DNA of 64,000 bases from Pampus argenteus (lineage: Eukaryota; Chordata; Actinopteri; Scombriformes; Stromateidae), in NCBI GenBank assembly GCA_036937835.1, contig CM072878.1:2900001-2964000 (forward strand), read 5' to 3'. Positions 13,469 through 24,477 of the stretch are shown one piece after another. The notes below the pieces were generated by a model. It made no database searches. It was not told where the DNA came from and saw only the letters and a list, made by a program, of their open reading frames with translations. Made by a program: the position numbers and the translations under genes. Position 1 is the stretch's first letter; each line of letters starts with the position of its first letter.

Positions 13469-13640
13469 CGTACCTTCAAAACAACTCCAGGAGCAGGAAC
13501 TCCAACCCGGAAGACCGGGAGATTACTTCCGGTCTCCACGTAAGCATAATATGACGACCACAGAATATGATGTGTTAATTGGTCATCAAAGATGTGTGTC
13601 AGGTTTAGTGCCGCCCACCGACACTGCTGAGCCAATCAAT
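13469..13640 (-). promoter_or_regulatory. cog1: cog1 proximal promoter
   Basis: Upstream of the cog1 ATG are two ETS-type motifs (CCGGAAG 13507-13513, ACTTCCGG 13525-13532). A CCAAT box in minus orientation (ATTGG on +, 13578-13582) lies about 110 bases from the start, and there is another CCAAT on + at 13632. No TATA box is evident. This composition is typical of housekeeping genes; function is inferred. Confidence 0.5.
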
Positions 13641-14529
13641 TCATTCCAAAACGAAAATAATAAGATTATAATAGTAATCATAATAATAATACAATAAAAA
13701 AGGTGCGTGTGTACAATTATATCCAATGTTATCAATCAAGTTATTATATTTTATATATTAGCAGACATATTAAAAACACTTTATAAACCTGCTATAAAGC
13801 AGATTTGTCCTCCAGTCCTCACGTCTCCTCTCTTCATGTCTCTTCATGTCTCATGAGTCCACTCACCCCGAGGACCAGAGGACACTTAGCTGAGTCTCAT
13901 CTCCCTTCTTTGACCTTGTGACATCTTGAATTTTATACCTACAAGAACAGGTGTAATAATACATACAACCACACCGGCTGCAGCTTGCAGTTTGTTTTAT
14001 TTTGGGCTTGAGGCCATGTCTAGACAGCAAATGTGCCACTCACGCACACAACAAACGCAGCAGATACACTGTCACTGTAACGTACGAGGCTCGTCTCAGC
14101 TCAAGTGTTCATTTACACTTCAATCGCTACAGTCCTATATATTCCTACACTCAACACTGCACATGAACGCCTCCTGCATAGATACGGGTTAAAGCTTTTA
14201 GTATTAAGTCCAGTCAAAGTGCTCAAAATGAATAAATATGACCATTTTTTTTTATTTTTTTTTGAAAACCACATTTTGATTAATTTGACGACACACTAGC
14301 CTTTATTGCATCTTTGTTCAGAACAAAAATAATATATATCATGTGTAGATATTTCAAATTGTTTTATTATAACCCATTTTCATCTGTTTTCCTCTTCATG
14401 GACCAAATGGGCTTCCATACGTGGTTAAAGGAATAATCCCACGTTTAATGGGACATGACTCAGACATACAGGAGTTCGGAGTTCATTTTATAATAAATGA
14501 CATTTTGTTTTTAACGAGGAAACGAGGCG
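13641..14529. other. Intergenic between divergent cog1 and smim22
   Basis: AT-rich spacer with short T runs. I see no gene or named repeat. The two flanking genes are transcribed away from each other. Confidence 0.5.
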
Positions 14530-14625
14530 CGCATTGTCCAATCAGAGCGTCAGCGTCAGCAGGTGAGACAGGTAGACCTTCGTACCCGGAAAGAAAAAGA
14601 TTTAATCGAGCGACCTCATCTACTG
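14530..14625 (+). promoter_or_regulatory. smim22: Probable smim22 promoter and 5' untranslated exon
   Basis: A CCAAT box (CCAATCAG, 14538-14545) precedes a stretch ending in a good splice donor (TACTG then gtaagc at 14626). This could be the noncoding first exon, spliced to an acceptor just before the ATG at 15835 (gagcacag). No TATA box is seen. The exon start is not determined. Confidence 0.35.
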
Positions 14626-15834
14626 GTAAGCGAGCAGCTATTCTGAACAATGTTAAAATAACACCTTGGATCGTTGAATTAACGCATGTGTTGAGATTTA
14701 TTGGACGCTGAAATGTTATTCGTTTTGTTGAATTGGGTTTGTTTGTTTAAAAACGTCAGACAGGTGAATGGAGGCTGATACTGATTCCTCCTGGCTACCA
14801 CTCAACAAAAAATCCATTGTTCTGATTTGTTTGGAGAAGTACATAATACATAAAATATGTGTTTGCTATAATAATGTGTTTTGTGTTGAATATCAGCGAT
14901 GTTTAGTCTCAGTTTATTTCATTTTCACAATCTGTTGAGAAAGTTCCAGTTCAGAGTCTTTTTCACATAATACTCAACATGTACGTGTGTCAGATATCAG
15001 TGTTTATGTTTGGGATATATTAGTAGATAGCCATAACTTTGTTTGTGACAACAACAAAACTCTGTAGGAGCATGTTGGAAAGGACCAGATATGAAGTCAC
15101 ATGATAATAGTTAATTTTCCTCTTGTTTTGTTTTGATTTCCTAAAATTGAATTCATATACGGTATTTATATCTACATCATATAACATAACTCATTTCACC
15201 CTAAATGTTTTAATTATGTGACTTATGGAACTTTTCAATCTTGAATCATTTAGTTTGAGTTATAGTTATATAACCTGATTTCATTATGATTTTACTTATG
15301 TTATTTATTGTGTCATGTCCAGCTCACAGATGGACTCATTGTATACTATGTATGTAAAATATAATGTATAAATGTATTACAGACAAAGAACTTTGACTCT
15401 TCTCACATGATGTTTATAACCAATCATCAGAAAAGAAACACATTTTATTAAAAAAGGTTTTGATCATCATGCAAAGACCTAAATCACATCACAAATGCAG
15501 CTTTTTGTCTTCCTAGAAGCTGTGAATGACATCTTATGTCAGAGGATAATAATAATAATTTCTGTATTTAAATAATAATACAGTTTGGGGCTGCTGGTCT
15601 AGATACCACTATAATATGTTGAAGTCCAATATATTGTGTACATTACTTATCATTGTCTCTAATATGCTGTGAAGTCTGCAGTCTTTCTGTCCAACCCCAC
15701 TCTGTCCCTCCTCTGTGAGGCGCTGCTGTGGTTGTATGAATGAAATGGAACTATGGCTCGGATGCATGCAACTATGAACAGTGAAGTGTGAAGTGTAATG
15801 CTTCCTCTGTGTGTTCCTGAGCACAGACACAGCG
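14626..15834 (+). other. smim22: Putative smim22 first intron, nothing recognised
   Basis: AT-rich sequence with no coding or repeat signature that I can name. It would be an intron if the 5' exon at 14530-14625 is real. Confidence 0.4.
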
Positions 15835-17542
15835 ATGGACCAGAGGAACATCCAGCAGGAGTTCCAGGATCAGTTTAACGATGTGGTCTCCAGACTGCAG
15901 TCCAAGCAGTTGTTCCGGTCCGACTGGGACATTGCGTCTTTCGCAGTCTTCTTCATCTTCATTGGTGAGTGAAGCTGAAGGAGATGGGTAACACAGACCC
16001 AGACAGATGCTCTTTTTTTCCATTTAACACACACAAAGTTAAAAAGAACTATAAAGCAACAAAAAATGCAATTGAACGTTCCCCATGTATCCATCACCTT
16101 CCATCCCAGATCATGTATTCAAAAAATATAGACTTTTCCAACAGTCGAGCAGCCATTTCACACACAGGTAGGATTCATATAAGGTCAATGGTTTCCACTG
16201 GAGCAACATCCTTCTTTTTACAATTCAAGATTCAAACATTAACACTGAACTGAGTTAATGTCCAACTTCATTCTCTGACATTTCACTTTATTCAGCTTCT
16301 GTGGGCTCATAAAAGTGGCTGTTAACTAGAATAGAGGAGTTTCTATAAAGCCCCGGACTCCCTGAAAGCTGCAGCGGCACTCAACAAGTTGGGATGAAAT
16401 CAGACATTATATGCACTGATCACTGCTGATCAATTCTGTGCAGGCCAGACATATTAATCAAACCAAACCAAGACCAAACATTGTGTCATGCAAATCCACC
16501 AGCAGCACGACAAATTAACTTCATCCAAACATAAACAGCCCACACGGTTCTCCAGGAGGTATCCATCGATGGAAATATCACAAACAGCCACTTTCAGGTC
16601 CTAAGATAAGAAGAAGAAGAATGTCCCATTGGAATATGAACCATCAGCCCAGTCTGAGGTCCTGAACGCTCTGGAGCAGGTTTACACTAGGGAGATCTCT
16701 GTACTTTGCTCTGTTCAGCTTTCCTTCAACCCGGACCGCTTCTGTCTGGCCATCTGCCATAAAGCCCAGATCAGTGGACTGTTGCAGTGATGGCTGTCCT
16801 TCTGGTAGTTTCTTCCATCTCCACACTGGATCTCTGGAGCTCAGCCAGAGTGACCATCAGGTTCTTGGTCGCCTCTCTTACCCTAACCCTTCTTTCCCTA
16901 TCACTCAGTTCCTAGTTCTTAGGTGTTTGCCTTTCTAAATCATCTCAACTGAAATCAAGGTGTAGACACATCTCAGAGATGATTCTGAGAAATGGAAGGC
17001 ACCTGAGCTAAATTTCCAATGTCACAATGTTGACATCAGCAAACCGCTTGTCCACATGACTCTGCAGGCTGCCTGCCAGTGAAAACCCGGGATTCATCGG
17101 TGGAGAGAACACTTCCAAATGCCACATGCCATCCAGGTCCTGGGCTGGCGTGGCTACGTGTGATCTGCGGTTGTGAGGCCAGTTGGAAACAACATTTAAT
17201 TCATAGACATTCCTACAGTCAGCATCCCTCAAAACATAGCTGCACATTTTAGAGTAGCCTGTTATTATGAGCAGCCGAAGGCACAGCTGTGCAGTAATCA
17301 CGCCGTTTAATCAGCATCTTGTTATGCCACACCTGACAGGTAGATGGATTATCATGGAAAAGGTGAAGTGTTCACTAACACGGATTGAAAAACATTTGTG
17401 AATAAAGAGAAATTTGTCTTCTGAAAAACGGGCGGAGGACACTCACTGCTATGCTGTGTGTTGTGGCAGGTATGGTTCTGCTGCTGGTCATCCTGGTACT
17501 TATCCGCTGCTGCTGCTGCTGCTGCTGCGATGACGACAAGGT

Positions 17543-17573
<31 letters not shown>

Positions 17574-17642
17574 GCAGAAAAACACACACACACACACACA
17601 CACACAGCAGAAAAACACACACACACACACACACACAGCAGA

Positions 17643-17683
<41 letters not shown>

Positions 17684-17778
17684 CAGAAAAACACACACAC
17701 ACACACACACAGCAGAAAAACACACACACACACACACACACAGCAGAAAAACACACACACACACACACACACAGCAGA

Positions 17779-17822
<44 letters not shown>

Positions 17823-20800
17823 GAAAAAAAAACACACACACACACAGAAAAACACACACCTGTTGGGTGCACATTTGTGCAAAGTATATTTGCTGAATTA
17901 CAGTACTTAGGTACATATCTGAGGTAATTGAGTATTTCCATTTCATGTCACTCTATAATTCTACTCCACTACAAATATTGGGAAAAACGTAACTTTTTAT
18001 TGCACTATTGAAAGAAATGAAAACATGATCAGCTTATAGAACATGATGTACGTTTAACGATTAAACTATGAAGTAGTAGCTCTGGGTCGAGGAAATAATA
18101 TATAATTATATATCGTAGAGTATTTGTAATAGGCTACTTTAATTATATTTTATTCTTAATAATAATACTTCGACCTGAGTGACATTTTCAATTAGAGGGC
18201 TTTTACTTGTAATGTAGTATTTTTATATTGGAGTAACAACATACTGCAGTAACAGTACATAAGTATAGTGATCTTGATGTAGTTAAAGTACTGCAGTAAC
18301 AGTACATAAGTATAGTGATCTTGATGTAGTTAAAGTACTGCAGTAACAGTACATAAGTATAGTGATCTTGATGTAGTTAAAGTACTGCAGTAACAGTACA
18401 TAAGTATAGTGATCTAGATGTAGTTAAAGTACTGCAGTAACAGTACATAAGTATAGTGATCTTGATGTAGTTAAAGTACTGCAGTAACAGTACATAAGTA
18501 TAGTGATCTAGATGTAGTTAAAGTACTGCAGTAACAGTACATAAGTATAGTGATCTTGATGTAGTTAAAGTACTGCAGTAACAGTACATAAGTATAGTGA
18601 TCTTGATGTAGTTAAAGTACTGCAGTAACAGTACATAAGTATAGTGATCTAGATGTAGTTAAAGTACTGCAGTAACAGTACATAAGTATAGTGATCTAGA
18701 TATAGTTAAAGTACTACAGTAACAGTACATAAGTATAGTGATCTTGATGTAGTTAAAGTACTGCAGTAACAGTACATAAGTATAGTGATCTTGATGTAGT
18801 TAAAGTACTACAGTAACAGTACATAAGTATAGTGATCTTGATGTAGTTAAAGTACTGCAGTAACAGTACATAAGTATAGTGATCTTGATGTAGTTAAAGT
18901 ACTGCAGTAACAGTACATAAGTATTGTGATCTTGATGTAGTTAAAGTACTGCAGTAACAGTACATAAGTATAGTGATCTTGATGTAGTTAAAGTACTACA
19001 GTAACAGTACATAAGTATAGTGATCTTGATGTAGTTAAAGTACTGCAGTAACAGTACATAAGTATAGTGATCTTGATGTAGTTAAAGTACTGCAGTAACA
19101 GTACATAAGTATAGTGATCTAGATCAGTGGTTCTCAACTGGTCTGGCTTCGGGAACCACCATCACCCCTAAAGGACAAGCCGTGACCCAAATTGAAGAAA
19201 ATTTTCAACTTCTCAAATTTATTTAATGAAAAGATGGTGCAGTTTGAACCTGAGACAGTATTCCAACACAGTACAATGCAAAACACAATGCTAAAGAGGG
19301 AAATATTAACAATTAGCTGCATTTTAATTAAATAACAAAAAGTGCATCTTAAGAACACAAGGTAATACAACAGACTTAACAGACTCAAAAGTGCTTTCAT
19401 GCAAACATGAAATAAAAAGACCAAGAAAACTACTGAGAAGTAGTTTAAAAAAGACTGAAAGTAGTCACTCACTAAATCTTACAACCAAACACTGAACTAT
19501 GTGAAATGATTCAGTGTCTTGAGTGCCGTAGCTGCTTTTATCTACAAACTCAAAATAAATTAAACAAAAAGTGATATTCAAAAAGATTCAAGTATACAAA
19601 ATTAACTTTTCTTCTGATTACATATACTTATCAGTAGGTAAATGCTGAAAAACATGAAGAAAATTAAGCAGCACTCACGTTTCGACATGTTAAATTAGCT
19701 TTTGAAAACAAACGTTGTGGGTCTTCTTCTATGCAGTGAAATGGTGGGTGTCTATTAACATTACAAGGCTTTATCGCCACCTACTGTGGCGATTGTGAAT
19801 AGACGGCACTCCGCGGCATAAAAAATTCACTTCAAAATAAAAGCACAGGATTTTGTTCTTAACATTTTTTTCTCAGGCAAAGGCCCGCGACCCACTGAGA
19901 ACGGGTCCGCGACCCACTTTTGGGTCGGGACCCACCAGTTGAGAACCACTGATCTAGATATAGTTAAAGTACTACAGTAACAGTACATAAGTATAGTGAT
20001 CTAGATGTAGTTAAAGTACTGCAGTAACAGTACATAAGTATAGTGATCTTGATGTAGTTAAAGTACTGCAGTAACAGTACATAAGTATAGTGATCTTGAT
20101 GTAGTTAAAGTACTGCAGTAACAGTACATAAGTATAGTGATCTAGATATAGTTAAAGTACTACAGTAACAGTACATAAGTATAGTGATCTAGATGTAGTT
20201 AAAGTACTGCAGTAACAGTACATAAGTACTGTGATCTTGATGTAGTTAAAGTACTACAGTAACAGTACATAAGTATAGTGATCTTGATGTAGTTAAAGTA
20301 CTGCAGTAACAGTACATAAGTATAGTGATCTTGATGTAGTTAAAGTACTGCAGTAACAGTACATAAGTATAGTGATCTTGATGTAGTTAAAGTACTACAG
20401 TAACAGTACATAAGTATAGTGATCTTGATGTAGTTAAAGTACTGCAGTAACAGTACATAAGTATAGTGATCTTGATGTAGTTAAAGTACTACAGTAACAG
20501 TACATAAGTATAGTGATCTTGATGTAGTTAAAGTACTGCAGTAACAGTACATAAGTATAGTGATCTTGATGTAGTTAAAGTACTGCAGTAACAGTACATA
20601 AGTATAGTGATCTTGATGTAGTTAAAGTACTGCAGTAACAGTACATAAGTATAGTGATCTAGATATAGTTAAAGTACTACAGTAACAGTACATAAGTATA
20701 GTGATCTAGATGTAGTTAAAGTACTGCAGTAACAGTACATAAGTATAGTGATCTTGATGTAGTTAAAGTACTGCAGTAACAGTACATAAGTATAGTGATC

Positions 20801-21763
20801 TTGATGTAGTTAAAGTACTACAGTAACAGTACATAAGTATAGTGATCTTGATGTAGTTAAAGTACTGCAGTAACAGTACATAAGTATAGTGATCTTGATG
20901 TAGTTAAAGTACTGCAGTAACAGTACATAAGTATAGTGATCTTGATGTAGTTAAAGTACTGCAGTAACAGTACATAAGTATAGTGATCTTGATGTAGTTA
21001 AAGTACTGCAGTAACAGTAGTGACTGATATATTATTATATATGACATCATTAGATTATTAATACTGAAGCATCAGTGTTAGAGCAGCATGTTACTGTTGT
21101 AGCTGCTGGAGGTGGAGCTAGTTTTAACTACTTTATATACAGTTAGATAGTTTAGTCTAGTGGTTCCCAACCTAGGGGTGGGGGCCCTCCAAAGGGTCAC
21201 CAGAGAAATCTGTGGGGTCGTGATTAATAGGAGAGGAAAGAAGAAAAAAGTTTTGATCAGTTTTTGGACTTTCTCTCTAATCTTTAATTTTTGGTGAAAT
21301 ATTTCATGATTTTCATCTTTAAACAATTTGTTGTATTTTAAAATCTTATTATATAATCTATTGTTTGAAATCTCCATCTGGAAAGTAACTAAAGCTGTCA
21401 AATAAATGTAGCAGAGTGGGAATATAATGTAGCATCAAATGGGAATACTCAAGTACCTCAAAACTATAATTCAGACCTTGAGTTATGTTGAGTAGTCCTT
21501 AGTTATGTTCCACTACTGTATGTCAGTGTCACATGCATGTGTAAATGATTAAAATAATGACAAAAAGAAAGAAGGTTTACTACTATTCTCCACTGAGTAA
21601 GTATAGAAGGAGCCCACACAGAGATCAACAGCAGAAGCAGCAGCAGCTCAGGTCATTTAGGACGTATGTATGCTTGTTGTTGAAATAAAATGATGTCTTC
21701 ATGTTTCCTCGTCAGCCCCGGAGACGGAAGGTTGGAATAGAGAACATGGCTCTGGAGCCCTGA
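15835..21763 (+). CDS. smim22: Small integral membrane protein 22 (CASIMO1-like micropeptide)
   Basis: Three coding exons, 15835-15964, 17470-17540 and 21716-21763, join in phase to 82 codons plus TGA (human SMIM22 is about 83 aa). The N terminus is amphipathic (EFQDQFNDVVSRLQSKQLF), followed by SDWDIAS. One membrane segment covers about residues 35-57 and ends in IR, then seven consecutive cysteines and DDDK. The last exon gives PRRRKVGIENMALEP, matching the conserved ending of the family. SMIM22 is a single-pass membrane micropeptide; in human cells it is reported to affect proliferation and lipid droplets through squalene epoxidase. Its position upstream of rogdi is as in human 16p13.3. 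Each exon is too short for simple ORF calling. The start is the only upstream ATG in frame. The cysteines suggest palmitoylation (inference). Confidence 0.9.
16305..16600. repeat. Short TIR element in smim22 intron
   Basis: AAAGTGGCTGTT near 16311 is matched in inverse orientation by AACAGCCACTTT near 16582. The interval of about 290 bases with no ORF fits a MITE. No clear target duplication was defined. Confidence 0.4.
16630..17030 (-). repeat. Interspersed fish repeat fragment
   Basis: Phrases such as GAACGCTCTGGAGCAGG, GCTCAGCCAGAGTGACC and GGTTCTTGGTCGCCTCTC are ones I recognise from a widespread fish repeat. The copy appears internally deleted and has no intact ORF. Family name not assigned. 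Confidence 0.5.
17541..17859. repeat. Composite (CA)n repeat with AGCAGAAAAA spacers
   Basis: CA tracts of variable length alternate with AGCAGAAAAA at least seven times. The array begins inside the splice donor of smim22 exon 2 (GACAAG then gtacacac). The long CVCVCV or HTHTHT open frames across it on both strands are repeat artefacts. Confidence 0.95.
18243..21018. repeat. 47-bp minisatellite, about 41 units
   Basis: Tandem unit of 47 bases with the parts ACTGCAGTAACAGTACATAA, GTATAGTGATCTTGATG and TAGTTAAAGT. Removing the 827-bp insertion at 19125-19951 and its duplicated 8 bases leaves about 1.94 kb, or 41 units. Units are nearly identical. The main variants are GATCTTGATGTAG, GATCTAGATGTAG and GATCTAGATATAG; the last occurs with ACTACAG instead of ACTGCAG and is usually followed by a GATCTAGATGTAG unit. 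Located in smim22 intron 2. Confidence 0.97.
19125..19951. mobile_element. Non-autonomous hAT element (827 bp) with 8-bp target duplication
   Basis: Ends are CAGTGGTTCTCAACTGGT and ACCAGTTGAGAACCACTG, an exact inverted pair of 18 bases. The flanks 19117-19124 and 19952-19959 are both ATCTAGAT, the 8-bp duplication typical of hAT transposition. The interior has no transposase; a 112-codon minus ORF has no recognisable domain. It lies inside a unit of the 47-bp array, so it inserted after the array formed. Confidence 0.92.
21163..21370. repeat. hAT-like repeat relic
   Basis: AGTGGTTCCCAACC, then GGGTCACCAGAG and TGTGGGGTCGTG, resembles the start of a common fish hAT-derived repeat. It sits beside the tandem array, and no matching right end was located. 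Confidence 0.4.
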
Positions 21764-22099
21764 CAGCTCAAGTCTGATCAAGTCACTGCAGTTAATGAAG
21801 CTAGAAGCAGAGTCTCATCGTCTGACTCTTGTGCCAACGCAGAAACTTTCACTTTACTCTCACCTGTCTGTAAACAAATAGCCTACTTGCACGTAGAATG
21901 AACGAGCTCTTTGCTACCCAGCTATGTAAATTTAACTGTTGACTGTCACTGTGTCGGGTTTGTTGCTAGGTTACCACAGAGGAGAAGGAAACCAGCTATG
22001 ATCACACTGAGCTGACTGTTTTTAGATTTGTATGTCACTTTGGTTTTAGTGTGTTTGTTGAAAGGATTTTAACATTTAATTTTAAGTCTTTTACTTAGT

Positions 22100-22105
22100 A
22101 ATAAA
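22100..22105 (+). terminator. smim22: Polyadenylation signal of smim22
   Basis: AATAAA about 340 bases after the smim22 stop, the first good signal on the + strand. Confidence 0.6.
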
Positions 22106-22541
22106 AGTAAATTTTGCTTTTGTTTGTGTGTTGGTTTATTCTATCACTTCACTTATAAAGTGTTTATAAACTGTTTTTCTTTATCTTAAACTAAATTTAT
22201 TTCAGGTTTGGTTTGATGACATCACCTTAGGCTTGAGGAAACTGTGACGACATTTTCATTTTTTATTATTTTATAGACCAAATAATTAATCAATTAAATG
22301 AAAATAATTCTTTGTTTCAGACCCAATTATCATCACAGGCATTATCATCGACTTAGAAATTAAAAGCAACTTAATCTAATCAATTATTTTAATGACAATA
22401 GAAGCATTGATGATAATACCAATTCTGATAGTAACGTAAGTATCCAGTAACGGTATTATTAGTATCATAATTATCTGTACTACAACGATAAAGGCATCTT
22501 TGGCTGCAGCACAGGCACAGACAGGTTGTTGTTTGGAATAT
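22106..22541. other. Intergenic between convergent smim22 and rogdi
   Basis: AT-rich spacer of about 430 bases between opposing polyadenylation signals. Nothing else is recognised. Confidence 0.5.
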
Positions 22542-22547
22542 TTTATT
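22542..22547 (-). terminator. rogdi: Distal polyadenylation signal candidate of rogdi
   Basis: TTTATT on + (AATAAA on minus), with a GT-rich stretch further downstream on the minus strand. Nearer candidates exist at about 23291 and 23376, so the rogdi 3' UTR may be 1 to 1.9 kb long. Confidence 0.35.
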
Positions 22548-23233
22548 GCACAGATATCAGATAAATATTAATTTCCACATTTTTATATGATAGGCATCTC
22601 TTCAAAATAGATTAACACTTACTGGAATGAAGTCATTTGTTCATGATTGAATGAGTTTGGTTCACAGGGAATCGACAACATACGTCCAAAAACATGTCAA
22701 TAAATATAAACATATAGCAGACACAACTAGTAGCTTATCATTTATCATCATCTCCATATAGTAACAAACAGGGAATGTTTGTCTCCAAGTCATTTCCACC
22801 AAAAACTAAAAACACTGACTGTCACAGACGCAGCGTTTTTAACCCATAAAGACCACAGTGGGAAATATTTTCACACTACTTCCGCGCTACCCTCATAGGA
22901 TTGATATTTTTATGCATTTATGTTTGTATTCTTTGCTGTTTTTTTCACTCCCACAATATTAATGTATATAATGTACACTCTCTAATAAGTAATCAAATTA
23001 TATACTGGCCTGCCACTGGTTAATAAGAATGATTATGGAATCAGTAACACTCAGAGTTCCTAACAGTAGCAGGAAACCCCTCCCTGAGGGAAACTACTGG
23101 CATCCCACCTCCACCTGTACATCTGTGACTGTGGCTGAACCCTGGCTGAGAGAGACAGTACTCACCTCATATAAGTATGTGTGTGTGTATATATATATAT
23201 TACTATATTAATATATATAGTAAATGCAGGGTT

Positions 23234-23620
23234 TTAAAGGGAGAGTTCAGATTTTTTGAAGTGGGGTTGTATGAGGTATTTATCCATAGTGAGTTTATTA
23301 CCTGCAGCAGATGGCAGTCTGCACCCAGCACAGAAGCTGAGTAATATACTGCTGTGTACTGGGCCAACAGCACCATTTATTTTAGCCACCTAAATAAAAA
23401 GGACCTCATGAAGAATGAGTTTAAGTGTGTGCTATTAATATTTTACCTTGCCATCGGTCAGCCCTTTCCTTTGGCACTACATTTTCTCTAGCTTCCTATA
23501 CATGCTGCATACTGTATTACGCCACACTGCTGATCTGCAGTTCTATGGTTGAGAAAATATTCAGAACATAGAGTTACCTTAAACAGGTTTTTTAAGGGCC
23601 TTTTTTAGGTGGCTAAATAC
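23234..23620. repeat. Interspersed repeat in rogdi 3' region
   Basis: Begins TTTAAAGGGAGAGTTCAGAT, which I recognise as the edge of a frequent fish repeat, and contains GTATTTATCCATAGTGAG. No ORF. If the distal polyadenylation signal is used, this repeat is part of the rogdi 3' UTR. Confidence 0.45.
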
Positions 23621-24477
23621 GTTGTGTTGTTGATCCTGTCTGCCTCATTACATTACTGACTGTGGGTAAATATACAACCATCATGCCCCTGGAAACTTTA
23701 TAACATGAAATATTCATGAGTAACAATCAAAGTTCGTGTTGTGCATCTGCAAACAACACATCCACCATTTACTTCCATCACATTTTGACTCAAATGTTGC
23801 CAAATCCTGATCCTGGTGCATGGAAGTTGTTCCAACTGAGACCTGCTGACTTCCAATAACAGAGAACATGTGCTCTAACCTGTCATGAAGGATTATATTC
23901 CTCATAGTAAGAAGCTGACTGCGAAAACAGGTTTGGTGGGTCTTTAAAACCTATGAGGACTAGTGAGGAAACTAAAAAAAAAATTACAAAAAAAAGTCTC
24001 CCACTTTGAGCCTTTAGGGACTGCGTCATTTTCCAACCCTGAGTGCATAAAATAGTGTTTCATGCAACAAGACAGTTCAGATGAGTTGATAACTTCGGGA
24101 TAAATACCAGAAAAATACTCAAGAAATTGCTTGAACATAACAAAAATACATAACAAAATTCCAATAATTAAATAATTATAATTATAACAATTAAATGATT
24201 ATTATTATCATTATTATTATATAAATCGACAGAAGTCACATTCATTCAATGATAAGTTCAAGTCAGTGCTGTGAGAGGCAATACACACACATCAGAGCTA
24301 ACACAACTGGGAATGGCAAACATGGATACCTGTCGAGGTTTGATTGACTCCTTCGGCTGATCGTGCAACACTTGACTGAATGACTGGATGACGAATATAT
24401 TCATAAAATAGAAGCATTCCCAGGATTTCCCTTACACTTGTATGGTTTGATTGGGTCTGATGGTCTCTGGAGGTGGA

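Larger units (their letters stand above)
17890..21525. mobile_element. Non-autonomous inverted-terminal element carrying an expanded tandem array
   Basis: The left flank of the 47-bp array (about 17890-18140, with TGAGTATTTCCATTTCATG and CTACTCCACTACAAAT) and the right flank (about 21370-21525) are related in inverse orientation. The right side reverse-complemented reads TTGAGTATTCCCATTTGATG and CTCTGCTACATTTATTTG. The paired AACTACTTTATATAC-type segments near 18065 and 21128 also face each other. This suggests one fish MITE or hAT-like element with long terminal inverted repeats whose interior became a minisatellite. Exact ends and target duplication were not resolved. Confidence 0.5.

Noticed and set aside
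17352..17946. Overlapping ORFs of 148-188 codons on both strands
   Set aside because: They are translations of the CA/AGCAGAAAAA repeat (CVCVCV, HTHTHT) with no biased codon use or domain.
19134..19472. 112-codon minus ORF in the hAT element
   Set aside because: Hydrophobic AT-rich translation without hAT transposase features; the element is non-autonomous.
18243..21018. CRISPR-like array
   Set aside because: Repeats are directly tandem without unique spacers, in a vertebrate intron.
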